Source: Rhynchopus euleeides
Taxonomy: Eukaryota; Euglenozoa; Diplonemea; Diplonemida; Diplonemidae
Length of the DNA stretch: 64,000 nt
Assembly (NCBI GenBank): GCA_963210315.1
Contig: OY723267.1
Coordinates: 992,001 to 1,056,000, forward strand
Reading direction: 5' to 3'
Shown here: one piece after another, positions 34,052 to 45,614 of the stretch
Layout: every line of letters starts with the position of its first letter
Position numbering within the stretch: the first letter of the stretch is position 1
Position numbers and translations under genes: made by a program
The notes under the pieces: generated by a model
Database searches by the model: none
What the model saw: the letters and a program-made list of their open reading frames with translations, nothing else
What the model was told of the DNA's origin: nothing

Positions 34052-35889
34052 TCAGTGGACAGCCACCTCCACCGATGGGCCTGTGGCTGCCGCTGTGGAA
34101 GCGGGTGGCTCTGATGCAGGAGCCTCTGAGGGCTCTGTCGGTGGTGGCGGTGGGACCGGGGGCGGAGGGAGCGGCTCCGCGTCAGGCTCGTGGTTGCTTC
34201 TGGTTTCAACGACGGCCTCAGGCTCGTAGGGCTCGCCTGTCGCTTCCCTTTCTGCATCCTCTTCCTCCTCTACGTCCGCCGGCAGGCGTGCCATAACCAC
34301 CATCTGAGGGTGTGGTGTGGTGGTGGGTGACAGAAGATGCAGTGCATCAGTTGCCTCGGTGTGGCGCTGAACAACGAGAGCAAGCCATACCAAACAGAGC
34401 CACAACGCCAGCACAATCCACGTCGGTATCGCTGCCCTGGCGAAGGTGAGGTCGCTGGAGTCTGCGTATCCGAAGAAAAGCAGCAGCTGGACTGTCGGCA
34501 TGACACGGATGATGAGCATCACAACCAGCTCATGGTCCCCCCCGTGTTTGCTGATCACAAAGCAGATGTCGATGAAGCAGTAGACGTACTGCGGGATCCC
34601 AATAACATAGGGTGTTGCTGTGAACACCTCGTGCAGACGCATGACCAGCAACGCGACAAACCCCGCATCGCGCAGGGGGCTTGCCAGAACACCGAAAACA
34701 TGGTGCCGGTACTGCAGCTCGGTGGCCTCCGCGAATTTCGCTGCACATTCATCCTCGTAGTAGCGGCGGGTGTGCGGCCTATTCCTGCGACAGGGGATGG
34801 CGGTGTATTTCGAATACCGTATACGTAAATATTATGGAACGTAAATATTATGGAACGGGCCCATTTTTGGCCGGTCCGTTCCATAATATTTACGTTCCAT
34901 AATATTTACAGGGCCAGTTGGGGACTCGGTGGTGAGGACGGCTTGCGTCAGGAATCGCGCGAAAAGTGCACGAGTAGGTCCCGTCAGGGACTCTGTATGC
35001 CGTCCGATCACCTGGTCCAAGTCCCCGAGTCGCAGAAAGCCCTGTAAATATTATGGAACGAAAAAAATCTGGAACGCCAACCCACCAGCGTTCCAAAATA
35101 TTTACGTTCCAAAATATTTACGTATACGGTAACCAGAATGAACTGTTCGGAGGATGTTTGCGAATCACTTGCTTGATTCGCCACACTGCGCGTTGCCTGA
35201 TTTTGACAACTCACGGCATCCATAAGACCCCAAAGTATCTTGACGACATCCTGGACATACGTGAGTACAGCCTCAAAGCCCACCACAACCATGATGTATA
35301 GGGGAATGAATACCACGGGCCAGCTGAGGTAAACATCGCCATCCTCCAGGCGCAGGCACAGCAGCACAGCAAACGCAATGGCGCATGATGTCCGCAGCAT
35401 GACCCGAAAGGACTGTGCCCAGGACCGGTGGCGGCGCTCCCTCGCGAAGGTGTTAGCATGGCATGTGACAATGGTGAACCCGATGGCCAGCACCGAGAGG
35501 ATCCACAGGGGGATGAACACAACAGCCCACCGCCACCCCACCACGCCGTCTGCGCGCAGTGTGATGAAGACGCACTGCGTGGCGACCGGGATAACAGACC
35601 AGAACCAGATCATCACCAGCAGATAAGGGCCAACCGAGAAGCTGTCAGGTCGATTGCCCTCTAGCAGCCGGAGCCCACCGTATCCACAGCGATCGTACAG
35701 CACCTTCTTCCCAGGGCAGGAGAGGATTTCGTACGCATCTTGAACCTCATGCAAGCGCTGGAGGTCGCCCTCCCCAGCGCAGTCGGGATGGTACAACCGC
35801 GCCTTGTCATAATAGGCACGCTTGATATCCGAATCTGACGCCCACGGGTCGACCCCCAGCACGTCGTAGAGCTGGGTTTGGTACGGCAT
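34052..35889 (-). CDS. J-domain/TMEM185-like membrane protein, paralogue 1
   Basis: Three exons: 35889-35261, 34784-34391 and 34303-34052, giving 424 aa. Donors are GTATGT and GTATGG; acceptors are GTCGCAG and CCCTCAG; phases are 2 and 0. Residues 5-70 are a J domain with HPD at 34-36, which stimulates Hsp70 ATPase. It is followed by about eight hydrophobic segments. The second region carries the repeated pattern L-R-L-x-x...W-x-x-VVFIP-L-W/Y seen in TMEM185/FAM11 proteins. The tail is Pro/Glu-rich and soluble. The first intron (476 nt) contains a whole MITE. The J domain would face the cytosol, recruiting Hsp70 to a membrane; this is inference. It is the tandem partner of the gene at 39194-40834. 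Confidence 0.85.
34817..35129 (+). mobile_element. TA-flanked MITE, copy C, inside intron 1 of paralogue 1
   Basis: The 313-bp element is flanked by TA on both sides and has ends CCGTATACGTAAATATT and AATATTTACGTATACGG. It is almost identical to copy B at 6408-6736 and lies wholly within the intron 34785-35260. The paralogous intron at 40052-40190 lacks it and is only 139 nt. Confidence 0.9.
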
Positions 35890-37250
35890 GGGTGTCCTGC
35901 AGGAGGGTCACCACTCCCACCCCCTGAGTGCGGCGGTGTGGTGGTGTGGTGTCGGGGGTGGTGGTGGTGGTGGTATCAGTACATTACGACAGAGGGGAGG
36001 CTGTTGGTGGGGGTGGTGAGGCCGGGGAGGGTGAGCGGAAGGGAAAGGGAAGGGGAGGGGAGGGGGCATGGCCAAACCACACTGCGGGCCGAGAAGGCAA
36101 TACTCTTATTGATTTCAACCTCCCACCACCGCCACCGCCCCCCCTCCCACACCTCCACTTCCCTTTCCCCTCGCCCCTTGTCTGGTGTTGGCGGCCAACT
36201 TCCGACTTGACGTGAAGGGTAGCCTGAGCGGGTGTGGTGGGGGATTTGTTTCCTTCCCACTTTGCGACAAGACTGAGACGGCTATCATCCGAGAATACAA
36301 TGAGCGAAGCAGTGCTGCAGAAGAGGGGGGGGGGGGGGGTGGGGGAGGGGGGTGCAGGGGTCAGTTCCTTATCGTATCTGGCATTGAAGAGAAAATGCGG
36401 CAAAAGAAGCATAACCGGTGTGCCGCTGTGCTGGGACAGCTTTGACGCGATGCAGCAGAGTAAGGCACCCACCAGACGTGTGACAGAGGAATAAGAGACA
36501 TTTGCTCCAACTGGATATCCAGTCGATACGATGGGGTATGCCAACGACAGAAGAATGGCGCGAAACTGCTGGAGACTCGTCAGCAGGACGGTGAGTGGTT
36601 GACTTCCTGATGGCATGCGATGCCGGACTGCACCCAAATCCACCATCCCCCCTCCACGGGATGGAAGGATATGCGGTGGAGACGTGGCTCACACAAAGTC
36701 AAAAAAAAGGGACATTGCTGTTTCCCTTGACACTTGAGATATCAGGTCGAGCGCTCTAAAAACAGGGGAGGTAAACGTATCTGAGAGCCTCCCCCCCTGC
36801 CTTGCAATCTCTAGCTGCACAACACACAGGGGGGGGGGTGAGGGAGGTTTCTGAACACAAATCACTGAACACTCGTGGCAGCCCCCCCCTCTCCTAACCT
36901 CCCCTACCTCCCTCTCCGCTCGCCTGCCCTCGCTGGGATGCATGGCACACATGGGTGGCTAGGTATGACTGGTGAACAACGCATGGCATCCACGTTGCTG
37001 GCCGTGCCGGTCGGAGCGGGGGAGGAACTGACTGACAACAAATGGGCCCACAACCGCAGGCACGGATATTTGATGTGCCCCGACCCGAAAGGGACACACA
37101 CCCCCTGCGAAACCCCCCCCCCCTACACAGAAGACCAGAAAGAATAGAGAAGTAACGGCAGACAACAGGTGCTTGCAGGCACGGTCGTGTATGTGATGCA
37201 GGGGTGGGGAGGTGCTTGTGGTGGCGGTCGGTGGAGGGGGGGGGGGGGGG
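35890..37250. other. Intergenic, no gene recognised
   Basis: GGT-rich and G-rich runs (35930-36070, 36325-36355, 36825-36845), otherwise plain sequence with no coding frame that resembles a family. Confidence 0.6.
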
Positions 37251-38401
37251 TAGGGGGGGTCAAATGGGGGTGACAAACACGATTTTTCAAAAAACCGGCG
37301 CAGAGGCCCCAAAGCCCCCGTAAACCCTCCAAACCCCCCCAGATCGGTCCGGAAACCCATCGAACCCCACTTTTCCACCATTCCGGGCACCTCAGGTGCC
37401 CGAATTGGGGTACCTAAATTTTGTGCCACCGTTTGGTACCGTACAGTGCCACTGTGTGGGAGGTTGGAAAAGAAAATGCCCCAACACACCACATCTGAGG
37501 GTTGCAATGCATGTTGCTTGCCAACCACGTCATCCGGTGGGTGTCAGGCGCTATGTAGGTGGCATTAGCCAGGTCTTCGATGTGTTCTGGCTTGTATATA
37601 TACCTCCCTGCCTGCGGCACAGGCACTGCCTTTGTCCCCCACACCAGCCACAGAGAGCGTATTGTACTCGGTCCACGGTTGCTGATTCATTGTGATGCGT
37701 TGTATCCTCGAGTGAACGTCACACACTAGTGGCACCACCACCCGCCATCTGAGAGCTGTATTGACTTTGCGCGCTTCCGTTGCATTCACCTCGCCACGCA
37801 TATTGCACCGTTCAGTACCAGTGCTCTTGGGCCAGGCAAAGTAGACCGCAGCAACTACCAATTCTGGCACAATGGGTACCACGACAGCGCACTTCATGTG
37901 TTCCCGGAATGTACAGCTCGTGTTGCAACAGTCGTTGTCAACACATCCCGGTTGTGGAGCACTGCTGCACAGGAATCACACGACCATCTGGACTGTTCCG
38001 TACCTACAGGCAGCCTCCCGGTGCATGGTGGCAGGGAGGTATATATACAAGCCAGAACACATCGAAGACCTGGCTAATGCCACCTACATAGCGCCTGACA
38101 CCCACTGGATGACGTGGTTGGCAAGCAACATGCATTGCAACCCTCAGATGTGGTGTGTTGGGGCATTTTCTTTTCCAACCTCCCACACAGTGGCACTGTA
38201 CGGTACCAAACGGTGGCACAAAATTTAGGTACCCCAATTCGGGCACCTGAGGTGCCCGGAATGGTGGAAAAGTGGGGTTCGATGGGTTTCCGGACCGATC
38301 TGGGGGGGTTTGGAGGGTTTACGGGGGCTTTGGGGCCTCTGCGCCGGTTTTTTGAAAAATCGTGTTTGTCCACGTAAAAGGGTGGCATTTGACCCCCCCT
38401 A
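37251..38401. mobile_element. Foldback-type element with ~365-bp inverted arms
   Basis: The left arm (37251-37612) is repeated as reverse complement at 38030-38401 with only a few differences and one indel near the outer ends. Arms carry gacaaacacgatttttc at the outside, a 12-bp palindrome gggcacctgaggtgccc, and ttgtatatatacctccc at the inside. The 417-bp centre (37613-38029) shows no ORF of note. Flanks are G-runs, so a target duplication cannot be read. Foldback or long-TIR MITE is the likely class. Confidence 0.8.
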
Positions 38402-39193
38402 GGGGGGGGGGGCGCAACCCGTCAGTCGGAACAGTGCCCTCCTGGGCAGAGAGATGATCCACTCTCCCCAGTCTCCCTTTTGTTTCCCGACCCAGACACG
38501 GCACTCTTTGTTTTCTTTTGTGCCAACACCGCTTGCATGCATTGGGCATGCCAGGAGAGATGCTGGGGTTTGCGTGCGTGCTGTGGCCCCACTGTTCCTC
38601 GGGAGACGCGATATGCACGGGTAGAGAACAACAAATCCGCACCAGAAAAAAACACATTGTCAAAAGGAGCAGGGAGCCCACGCACACACCACCCCCTTTG
38701 TGCCCCACATTTCCCGGTGGAACACCCGAAGAAATACATGCCGTGCAATACGGCCTGTCACACAATCTGCCATGTCTCTTGGACAGGTTGGCTTCTTTCT
38801 TTTTCCTGGGAAGGGGGGTGGGCAGGCCGGGAGGTATTTTTAGTTCTATGGAGATACGCCCGATTTCAAGGGGGGGATGTATGCGATGCCGCGAGGCCCC
38901 TCTAACAGAGGGGCGACGGCGATGGGGTGGGGGAGGGTGTGGGCGTCACAGCCACCACCCACCAACCCGCGGCCAGACTCAAGCCCCGCCAGGAAAGCAG
39001 CCCTGTCGCATCCGAGGGCTGGACAATGCTGAATGCAGGGCTCCACTCTGCAACCACCTGCAGTTTGGCTGGCGCCTTCTAATCAATGTCCTCCACATGA
39101 CTCGTGGGCTCTGTAACGGGTGGGAGTGGTACGTGTTGTGGAGCAAAAATCCTGAAATAAGGACTGCCCAACAAAGGTGGACAAGCCCAGCAC
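38402..39193. other. Intergenic, no gene recognised
   Basis: Sequence between the foldback element and the 3' end of paralogue 2; it starts with a G-run and has no recognisable gene or repeat family. Confidence 0.6.
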
Positions 39194-40834
39194 TCAGCGA
39201 TGCTGGGAGGTGGGCTGTGATTCTACAAAAGCAGGGTGTTGCATACGTGGCGTGTGGACCACCACCACGGGGTCCGCTTCGTTGTTTGTCGGCGAGGGCT
39301 TGTCCCCAGGCACAATGCTGTTGGGCTGCACGGGGGTCCGCTCGCCGGGGGTCTCGGATGAAGAGTCGGCGTCATCGCCCTGGGGGCCGTACTGCGCAGC
39401 ACCCATCACAATCATTCCGCACGGCTGTGGTGGTGGGAGTGGTGGTCGTGGCAATGGGTTTTTCCTGCTGGTGCAGTGCATCACTCAACTCTCAAGGATG
39501 TGGGCGGTGCCGAATGAAGTTCCACAAATGGCAGAACAACGATGAACAGAACCACGGGTGGGGTCGGGTGTTTTGGATTTGCAAGATAACCCAGGCGCTG
39601 TGTGGCTGTGCCTTTGCTATGAAACTGGGTGTGGAGGTGTGTGCATACGAAGCAGCATGTCAGCCCCAGGAGCAGCCAGATGGGGATCATGGCCACGGCG
39701 AAGGAGTAGTCACCACCGTCAGCCTTGCCGAGGATGAGGAGGAGCTGGCCCAAAGGCAGCAGGCGCTTGATGACACCCAGCAGCAGGTCGCACTTTCCTT
39801 CTTTGCGCTGCAGGTAGAGGCCCACGCAGATGTCGATGAAGGTCACGACGTACTGCGGGATCCCAACAGCGAACCACGACCAGGTGATGGACTCGTGCAA
39901 CCGCAGGACCAGGATCAGAATGAACACCACGTCGCGCACTTCCCTCAGCACCGTGTCCACGACGTACTGGAGGTACATTTCCCGCGTGGGCTCCAGGCCC
40001 AGGGCTGCACGGCACTGGTTGTCGAAGTAGGTCTGCGACAGCTTCCCGCCCCTGTGAGGATGGTTATGGTGGTGGTGTAGGGGGGTGTAGGGGGAACATT
40101 CACCCACCAGCCGGTTATGAATCAGTGCAAGCAATAAGAACACCCAGAACCTCCGCCCACACCACTCCCCGAAGGCTTTTCTCGACATACACCAGAATAG
40201 ACTGCAGCTTCACCACCAGCAGGACGTACACCGGGATAAACACAACGGGCCATGAGTACGAATGCACGTCATCCAGGCGCATGGTCAGCATGATGGTGAA
40301 TGCAATGAATGCAGCGATGGGCACAATGTTCAAAAAGGCCTGCAGCCATGTCGTCCGCACGGGGTCGCCATTCTCATCGGTGCTTGAAGCACAGCAGGAC
40401 GCAAGGCCGACGAGGATGAGACACGCATCGAGCAGCCACACGGGGATGAACACCACCGCCCACTTCCATGTGATCGTCTCATCGATCCGCAGCGTCAGGA
40501 ACAGAATGAACAGGAAGACGGGGAGCAGCAGCGTGCACACGATGCAGATCAGGACGAACGGCTCCTGCACGAAGAGCTGCGCCACATTGTCCCCTCCCTG
40601 GTTCAGGATCCGCAGCCCCTCCTCGCCGTACCGGTCGTAGATCTTCTTCTTCTCAGGGTCCTTCAGGATCTCGTAGGCACCCTGCACCTCCTTAAACTTC
40701 GCCTCATTGCTCTCGGCCGTCTTCCGGTCAGGGTGGTACCGCTGCGCCTTGTCGTAGTACCCCCTCTTGATCTCCTGCTCCGTGGCCCCAGTCGCCACCC
40801 CCAGCACGGTGTACAGGCGTGAATTGTTCACCAT
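39194..40834 (-). CDS. J-domain/TMEM185-like membrane protein, paralogue 2
   Basis: Three exons: 40834-40191, 40051-39649 and 39424-39194, giving 425 aa. Donors are GTATGT and GTATGC, acceptors CCTCACAG and CACCACAG, and the phases 2 and 0 match those of paralogue 1. The J domain occupies residues 5-70 with HPD at 34-36. Repeated hydrophobic blocks contain LTLRIDETITWKWAVVFIPV, MRLDDVHSYSWPVVFIPVYV and LRLHESITWSW, a TMEM185/FAM11-type pattern. The soluble tail is Asp/Ser/Pro-rich. The start ATG has the context GGCAAGATGG; upstream in-frame ATGs are in proline-rich sequence that is probably not coding. The role, membrane recruitment of Hsp70, is inferred from the fusion. Confidence 0.87.
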
Positions 40835-41187
40835 CTTGCCTGGTGACCCTGAGAGGAGTGGGAGTGGACACACTTCTGGATTGTGACACCCAACGGCCAG
40901 CAGGGGGAGCTGGGGTGGCGGCACACAGTGATGCGGAGAAGGGCAATGCACAAACACACCCCACCCCGCAAAGATGGGTGAGAAACCGGCGAGAGGGGCG
41001 GGGCGTATCGCCCAACACAGGGGAGGGTGGGGTGGTGGGGGGTGCGGCGACAACCCAATTCTAAAGGCACCTCATCCCCTGCTGGGGGTTCATGCCAAGA
41101 GATAGCCGGGGAGGGGAGGGTATCCCCATGTATATCAAGTGGGTTCGTTCTAGTCTGTTGTGTTGTCCCCAAGGGATGCCTTGTACC
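40835..41187. other. Short intergenic spacer
   Basis: About 350 bp between two minus-strand genes. It contains the acceptor-like CTCCTCTCAG 14 nt before the ATG of paralogue 2. Nothing else seen. Confidence 0.6.
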
Positions 41188-42487
41188 TTATGTGGCTGCA
41201 GGCAGTATGCGAGCGGGCACAGAGCCAGGTATGATGCCAAATGCTTTCAGTGCGTCTTTGACACACGCAAACACTTCATGAGTGCCGCGGTCGGATGGGT
41301 GCAGCGAATCGGGCATCAGGCCTGCGGAGGGTGGGTTCATGCAGGGCGTGTGGCTGGCACAGTGGATAGTATGATTTGGGTGTGATGTGCACTGCTGCTA
41401 GAGATGGGAGAGCCTGGGTTGTGTAGTGTCTGGTTTGCTCATTTAAACAAACCCTTCCCACCCTCCCCATGCCACCCCAGCACACCTTTCTTGACCTGTC
41501 CTGCCGCAGTGTCGATGAATGGTTCGCTGCATTCGACGAAGGAGACGTCGGAGTCCTCTTGGTAGGTGCGGGCGAGGTTGTGGTTGACCTGGCTGATGAC
41601 CTCGGTGTAAATCCCGTTGGGCCATGCGAAGGCGGGCGGTCGGAACGACGGCCCCCTCGGCAGCAGGCCCAGCAGCACAACCTTGCCGCTGGGGTTGAGC
41701 TTCCGGATGTCGCTGACAACCCCGGCAATACTCGCAGTCAGGGTTGCCGTGGTAGCCTTCGTCAGCTCTGGGGTGATGCTGTCCTTCTTCGGGGCCTTCC
41801 ACCCGCCCACTGCCACATCCAGCAGCGCGCTGAGGTCATTGGTCCCGATCAGGACCACCGCTGCACGCGCCTTCTTGACAGCCGCACCCTCCCCGTTGCG
41901 CATCCGCCACCGCAGGTGCGCCGTCTGGTCGCCCGATATCGCAAGCACCATGGTCTCCTTGTCGCCGAACTCTTTGTGGAACACCTCGGGGATACCCTTG
42001 CAGCGGAACTCAGAGCACTCTCTGTGGGGAGGGCAGGGCGAGAGGGTTCACATTGAGAGGCCAAAGAAACGTGGCAATAGGTGGAGATACGTGGAAAAAG
42101 GTTTGTGTTTCGATTTTTTTTGGATTGTCTGAGAGATGGTCTGAGATACTATGCGCAAAACCATGAATGCTCTTCCTGCATTGAAATTTCCACAGCTGCG
42201 GCAAAGACATACCTAGATCCCGCAGACGTGCCTCTGTAGGACTCGGTGATGGAGTCACCCAGGAACACAATGTCCAGCTTGGTGCGCTTGTCCCCGGAGG
42301 CCTCCTTGGCAAGCTGCCTCTGGTACACAGGCCAGTCGCCAGTGGGGCGGGCGCACCCATAACAGTTCGGGAAGGGTTCCGTCCACGTCGCCCATACGGC
42401 GAAGCTCAGAAGAACTGCCGCGAGCAACGCGGCACGCTTTGTCCCCCACCCCCCTGCATTGCACCGCGACAGCGCAGTGAGGTGCAT
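41188..42487 (-). CDS. Membrane-anchored SGNH/GDSL hydrolase
   Basis: Three exons: 42487-42213, 42021-41486 and 41321-41188, giving 314 aa and ending in TAA. Donors are GTATGT and GTGTGC, the only departure from GTATG in this window. Phases are 2 and 1. A hydrophobic segment at residues about 18-34 is a signal anchor or signal peptide. The GDSI block (VFLGDSITES, Ser79), a Gly in SGDQT, GTND near residue 153 and DSLHPS (Asp274, His277) supply all four SGNH blocks and the Ser-Asp-His triad. The pattern resembles PAF-acetylhydrolase-like esterases of the secretory pathway; the substrate is unknown. An alternative ATG at 42538 adds 17 residues; the chosen start is nearer the hydrophobic segment. 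Confidence 0.85.
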
Positions 42488-43073
42488 ATCACCCCGTCCC
42501 CAACCTGTCACAGGTGCTGCACGCGCACAGTCAACCACCTACGTGGTGCGGCACCGGTTGAATCGACTGGCCATCGGGCATATTGTTGTATTACTGTGTT
42601 GCATTGAAACACCCATAGGGAGTCCCATGTCACAGTATCACGCCCCCTAGCCATGGCAAGCAACGCTGTGATGCAAACATATGACCTACCAACACAGCCA
42701 GCTTCTCACCAATCAATCGAGGGTTGTGTGAGCTACTCCCGGCCCAAACAATCTGCAGCGGTGGAAAACCATGGAAAGCGGCCGTGACATGCCCCATCCG
42801 ATGCCACCACACCCTACCTTTTCCCCTTCTAGGTTCTAGGGATCGCGTTTCCAACCCCGAAAAACGTGGGGAGCGAGGGGGGGCCAGCAGGAAGGACACA
42901 CACCACCGCCACCACCCCCTTGGTGGTCACCAAGAGAGGCAACGGCAGGAGAGGGCGCAGCAGGGGAGGGCCAACAAAACCTGTGTTTTGCGAACCTCTC
43001 TCTCTCTCTTGTGTATGGGCACACTACGGATGACGAGACACGGCCTCAGGGCAGAGTAAGAACAAACCCCAGA
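42488..43073. other. Intergenic, no gene recognised
   Basis: Plain spacer with an acceptor-like CACCTGTGACAG 16 nt before the hydrolase ATG, and CTCTCTCTCT near 43001. No gene seen. Confidence 0.6.
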
Positions 43074-44268
43074 TCACACGTCCTTGCTGCGGAGAAGGGG
43101 CATCACACGGGCAAGCATTGTGCGGCGGACGTAGGGGATGAAAGTCTCTAGGCTGACGGACAGGCCATCGGTGGATGCCTCTTCGAAGGCGGTCTTCCCC
43201 TTCTTGGGCTCAGAGAAGAGGAGGGGCGGGAGCATCTTGCGCAGCAGGGCGTTGCTGATGTCGCGGGCATCCTGGCGGGTGAGCAACTCGCCGGTGCTGC
43301 AGTCGGGGGAGTGGGCGGCCTGCACTTCGGCTGCAAACAGCTGCGGCACATGCAGTAGGTTGTAGATCGCACCCACATCGTACTGCAGCATCCCTGCGCT
43401 GAGAAGCCTGCTTTCGATGTCGGAAATGCGAACCTCCTTTGCCTCTCGCTCGCTGCGGGCGATGATGGAGACACGCTGCACATCATGCAAACGCACCTTC
43501 GCCTTGGGATGGTCACTGTCCTGCAACCACTCCAGCTTGGCATGATTCCCCCTCAGGTAGAGCAGAGTGACTGTGACTCCATCAAACACCCCCGACTCTG
43601 GCCCGGTTTGTCTCTCGAAATCGGTGCGGGACTGGATCCAGTATCTGGTGCCGAGGCACTGCACGGCGATGATCTTATCCCCCGGCTGCACGCCCTTCTC
43701 CTGAGCGTCGGACCCCTCTACCACCTCGATGACATCGCCGTACGCATCGACCTTGACATCAATGGTGCCGATATCGCTGGATCTGAACAGGCCCCGCTCC
43801 TGCTCCTCCAGCTCCCTCCGCTTGTCCCTCTCGAGGCGCGACTTGGCAGCGGCGTACCACGTCTCGAAGAACCAGAGCCGGAAGCCGTGCTGCCGCAGGT
43901 TCTGCGACTGGGGGGACTCCGAGCCGACAGGGTTGGGCGCCTGCCCCACAGCGCGCCCCCTCCTGCGGTCGTCGCCCGGCCCGCGGGTGAAGTAGTCGCG
44001 CACTTTCACCACCACGATGGGGTCGTGGTTGGGGTGCCCGCCTGGATTCCGCACCTCCCACCACGCCCACACGACGAAGGCAATCATCCCGACGGCCTGT
44101 GGTGGCAGGGTGGCGGGAGGTGTTGTTGTTGTTGTTGTTGTTCTGCACTGTGATCACAAGATGCATCAGTGTGTTTATGGAATAATTTTCACAGAGAAAT
44201 TTCAGGCTGCATATGCCTTGGCATACCACAAGGAACCACACGATGGCATCTTCAGACCTTTCTGCCAT
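43074..44268 (-). CDS. Membrane-anchored PDZ-like protein
   Basis: Two exons: 44268-44227 (14 codons) and 44096-43074, giving 354 aa. The donor is GTATGC and the acceptor CCACCACAG, phase 0. Splicing creates one continuous membrane helix (DAIVWFLV joined to AVGMIAFVVWAWWEV), strong support for the short first exon. A charged helical stretch follows (residues about 80-110), then a PDZ-like fold at about 115-205, recognised by IDVKVDAYGDVIEVVEGS and GVQPGDKIIAV. The C-terminal half is helical without a known domain. The family is not recognised. It may be a membrane scaffold. Confidence 0.72.
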
Positions 44269-45614
44269 GTGCCGCACCACTCACCCTCCCTGGGCAGGGT
44301 CGACGGCTGCAGGTCTGCCCCCCTCCCAACCCACCCCAACCCCCCAAGTGTAGGTGTGGCAGGCAGAGAGGGTGCGCGCTACCGCACACCGTCTCTCCCT
44401 CCCCCCCCTGCCGTCCCCTCTGGCCCCCTTGGTGGCTGGGGGCGAGGTGGCGGTGTGTACCCTGTGTGGCGTGGCGTGGTGTGGTGTGGTGTGGAGGGTG
44501 TGCAGTTGGCGCATGCCCTCCGACCACACAATCAAGGGCCAAACCGGTAATGCTGTGCTGGGGGGCAGGAGGGGGGGGGGTTGGGGGAAAAGAAGGGCTG
44601 CAGCAGGGTCATCCCAGCGATCGTTCTCCAATAATCGATTCGGCCCCGCCGACAGCGGACCCCCGCTCGAGCAGGTTAGACCCAGGAGAGGGGCGGGTGA
44701 GGGAAGGGGGTGGGAATGCAATGTGGCACGTTAAGCACTCTGCTAGATCGGATGTGTTTGGTATAGATCGCCATCCCCTGTGCTATTAGAGCCGGCCAAC
44801 CCTCCATCGGGCGGGACCCCACTGAGGGCAGAGGGGGCTGTCTAAAAGGGTCTTTTCCTCGAGGAGGGAGCAGGAGGAGGACTGTGTCCGCTCTCCACTG
44901 TACTGTATTCTCTGTTGGAGGTTGCGTTGTGTTTGCGCCTTCTTTTCATTTTGTGCGAAGAGAAGGGGAGAGAGAGGGAGAGCCGTGTAGACAGACACCA
45001 TAGGGGACTTCGCTCTGTGTCACTGTGTGCCAGTGTGTGTCAAACTGTGTCACTTTGCAGCCAGTTTTGTGAGGCGGTTCACCCTTCCTCACTTCTCTGC
45101 ATTCCTGAGTGAAGGCACCCCATGCCCCGCCACACTACCCACAGACGGGGTCTTCGGGACGATGATATACCCCGCACACGTCTAGTGTAGGGTTGCACCA
45201 AGCAAAACTCTGCTGCTGTCTCCACTGCCTCACACACGACGAAGCTTTTTACAGCCTTTCCCCTTTTTCTGCGTAGTGTAGGCCACACCGAGGGGAGCTC
45301 TCCTCGATGCCACCTCCACACAACAACAGCAACACTCCAATCTATAGGAGGAGGTACAGCGGGAACCCCCCCCCCCACGGGGAGGGAGGGGGGATGGGGG
45401 GGAAGAAGGGGGGGGGGTCTCAGTTACACACTTCACGCAAACACACCTCCACGCCCCCCCCCACCCACCCCCACATCCCCTCTACCCCGCACCCCCCCCC
45501 CCCCTTACAACACACCCCTTGCACCCCACACCCGAGCTCCCGCCAGCCCCCAGAGTTCTACCCAGGGATCACCATCTGAAACCGCTGGCACACCGCCACC
45601 TTTTCGTGGTGCGC
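44269..45614. other. Intergenic, no gene recognised
   Basis: Contains poly-G near 44561-44585 and poly-C runs at 45367-45376 and 45486-45504, with otherwise mixed sequence. No coding frame resembling a family. Confidence 0.6.

Noticed and set aside
35209-35220. Alternative donor GTGAGT for intron 1 of the first J-domain gene
   Set aside because: It gives phase 0, which breaks the frame with the next exon; GTATGT at 35260 gives phase 2 and matches the paralogue exactly.
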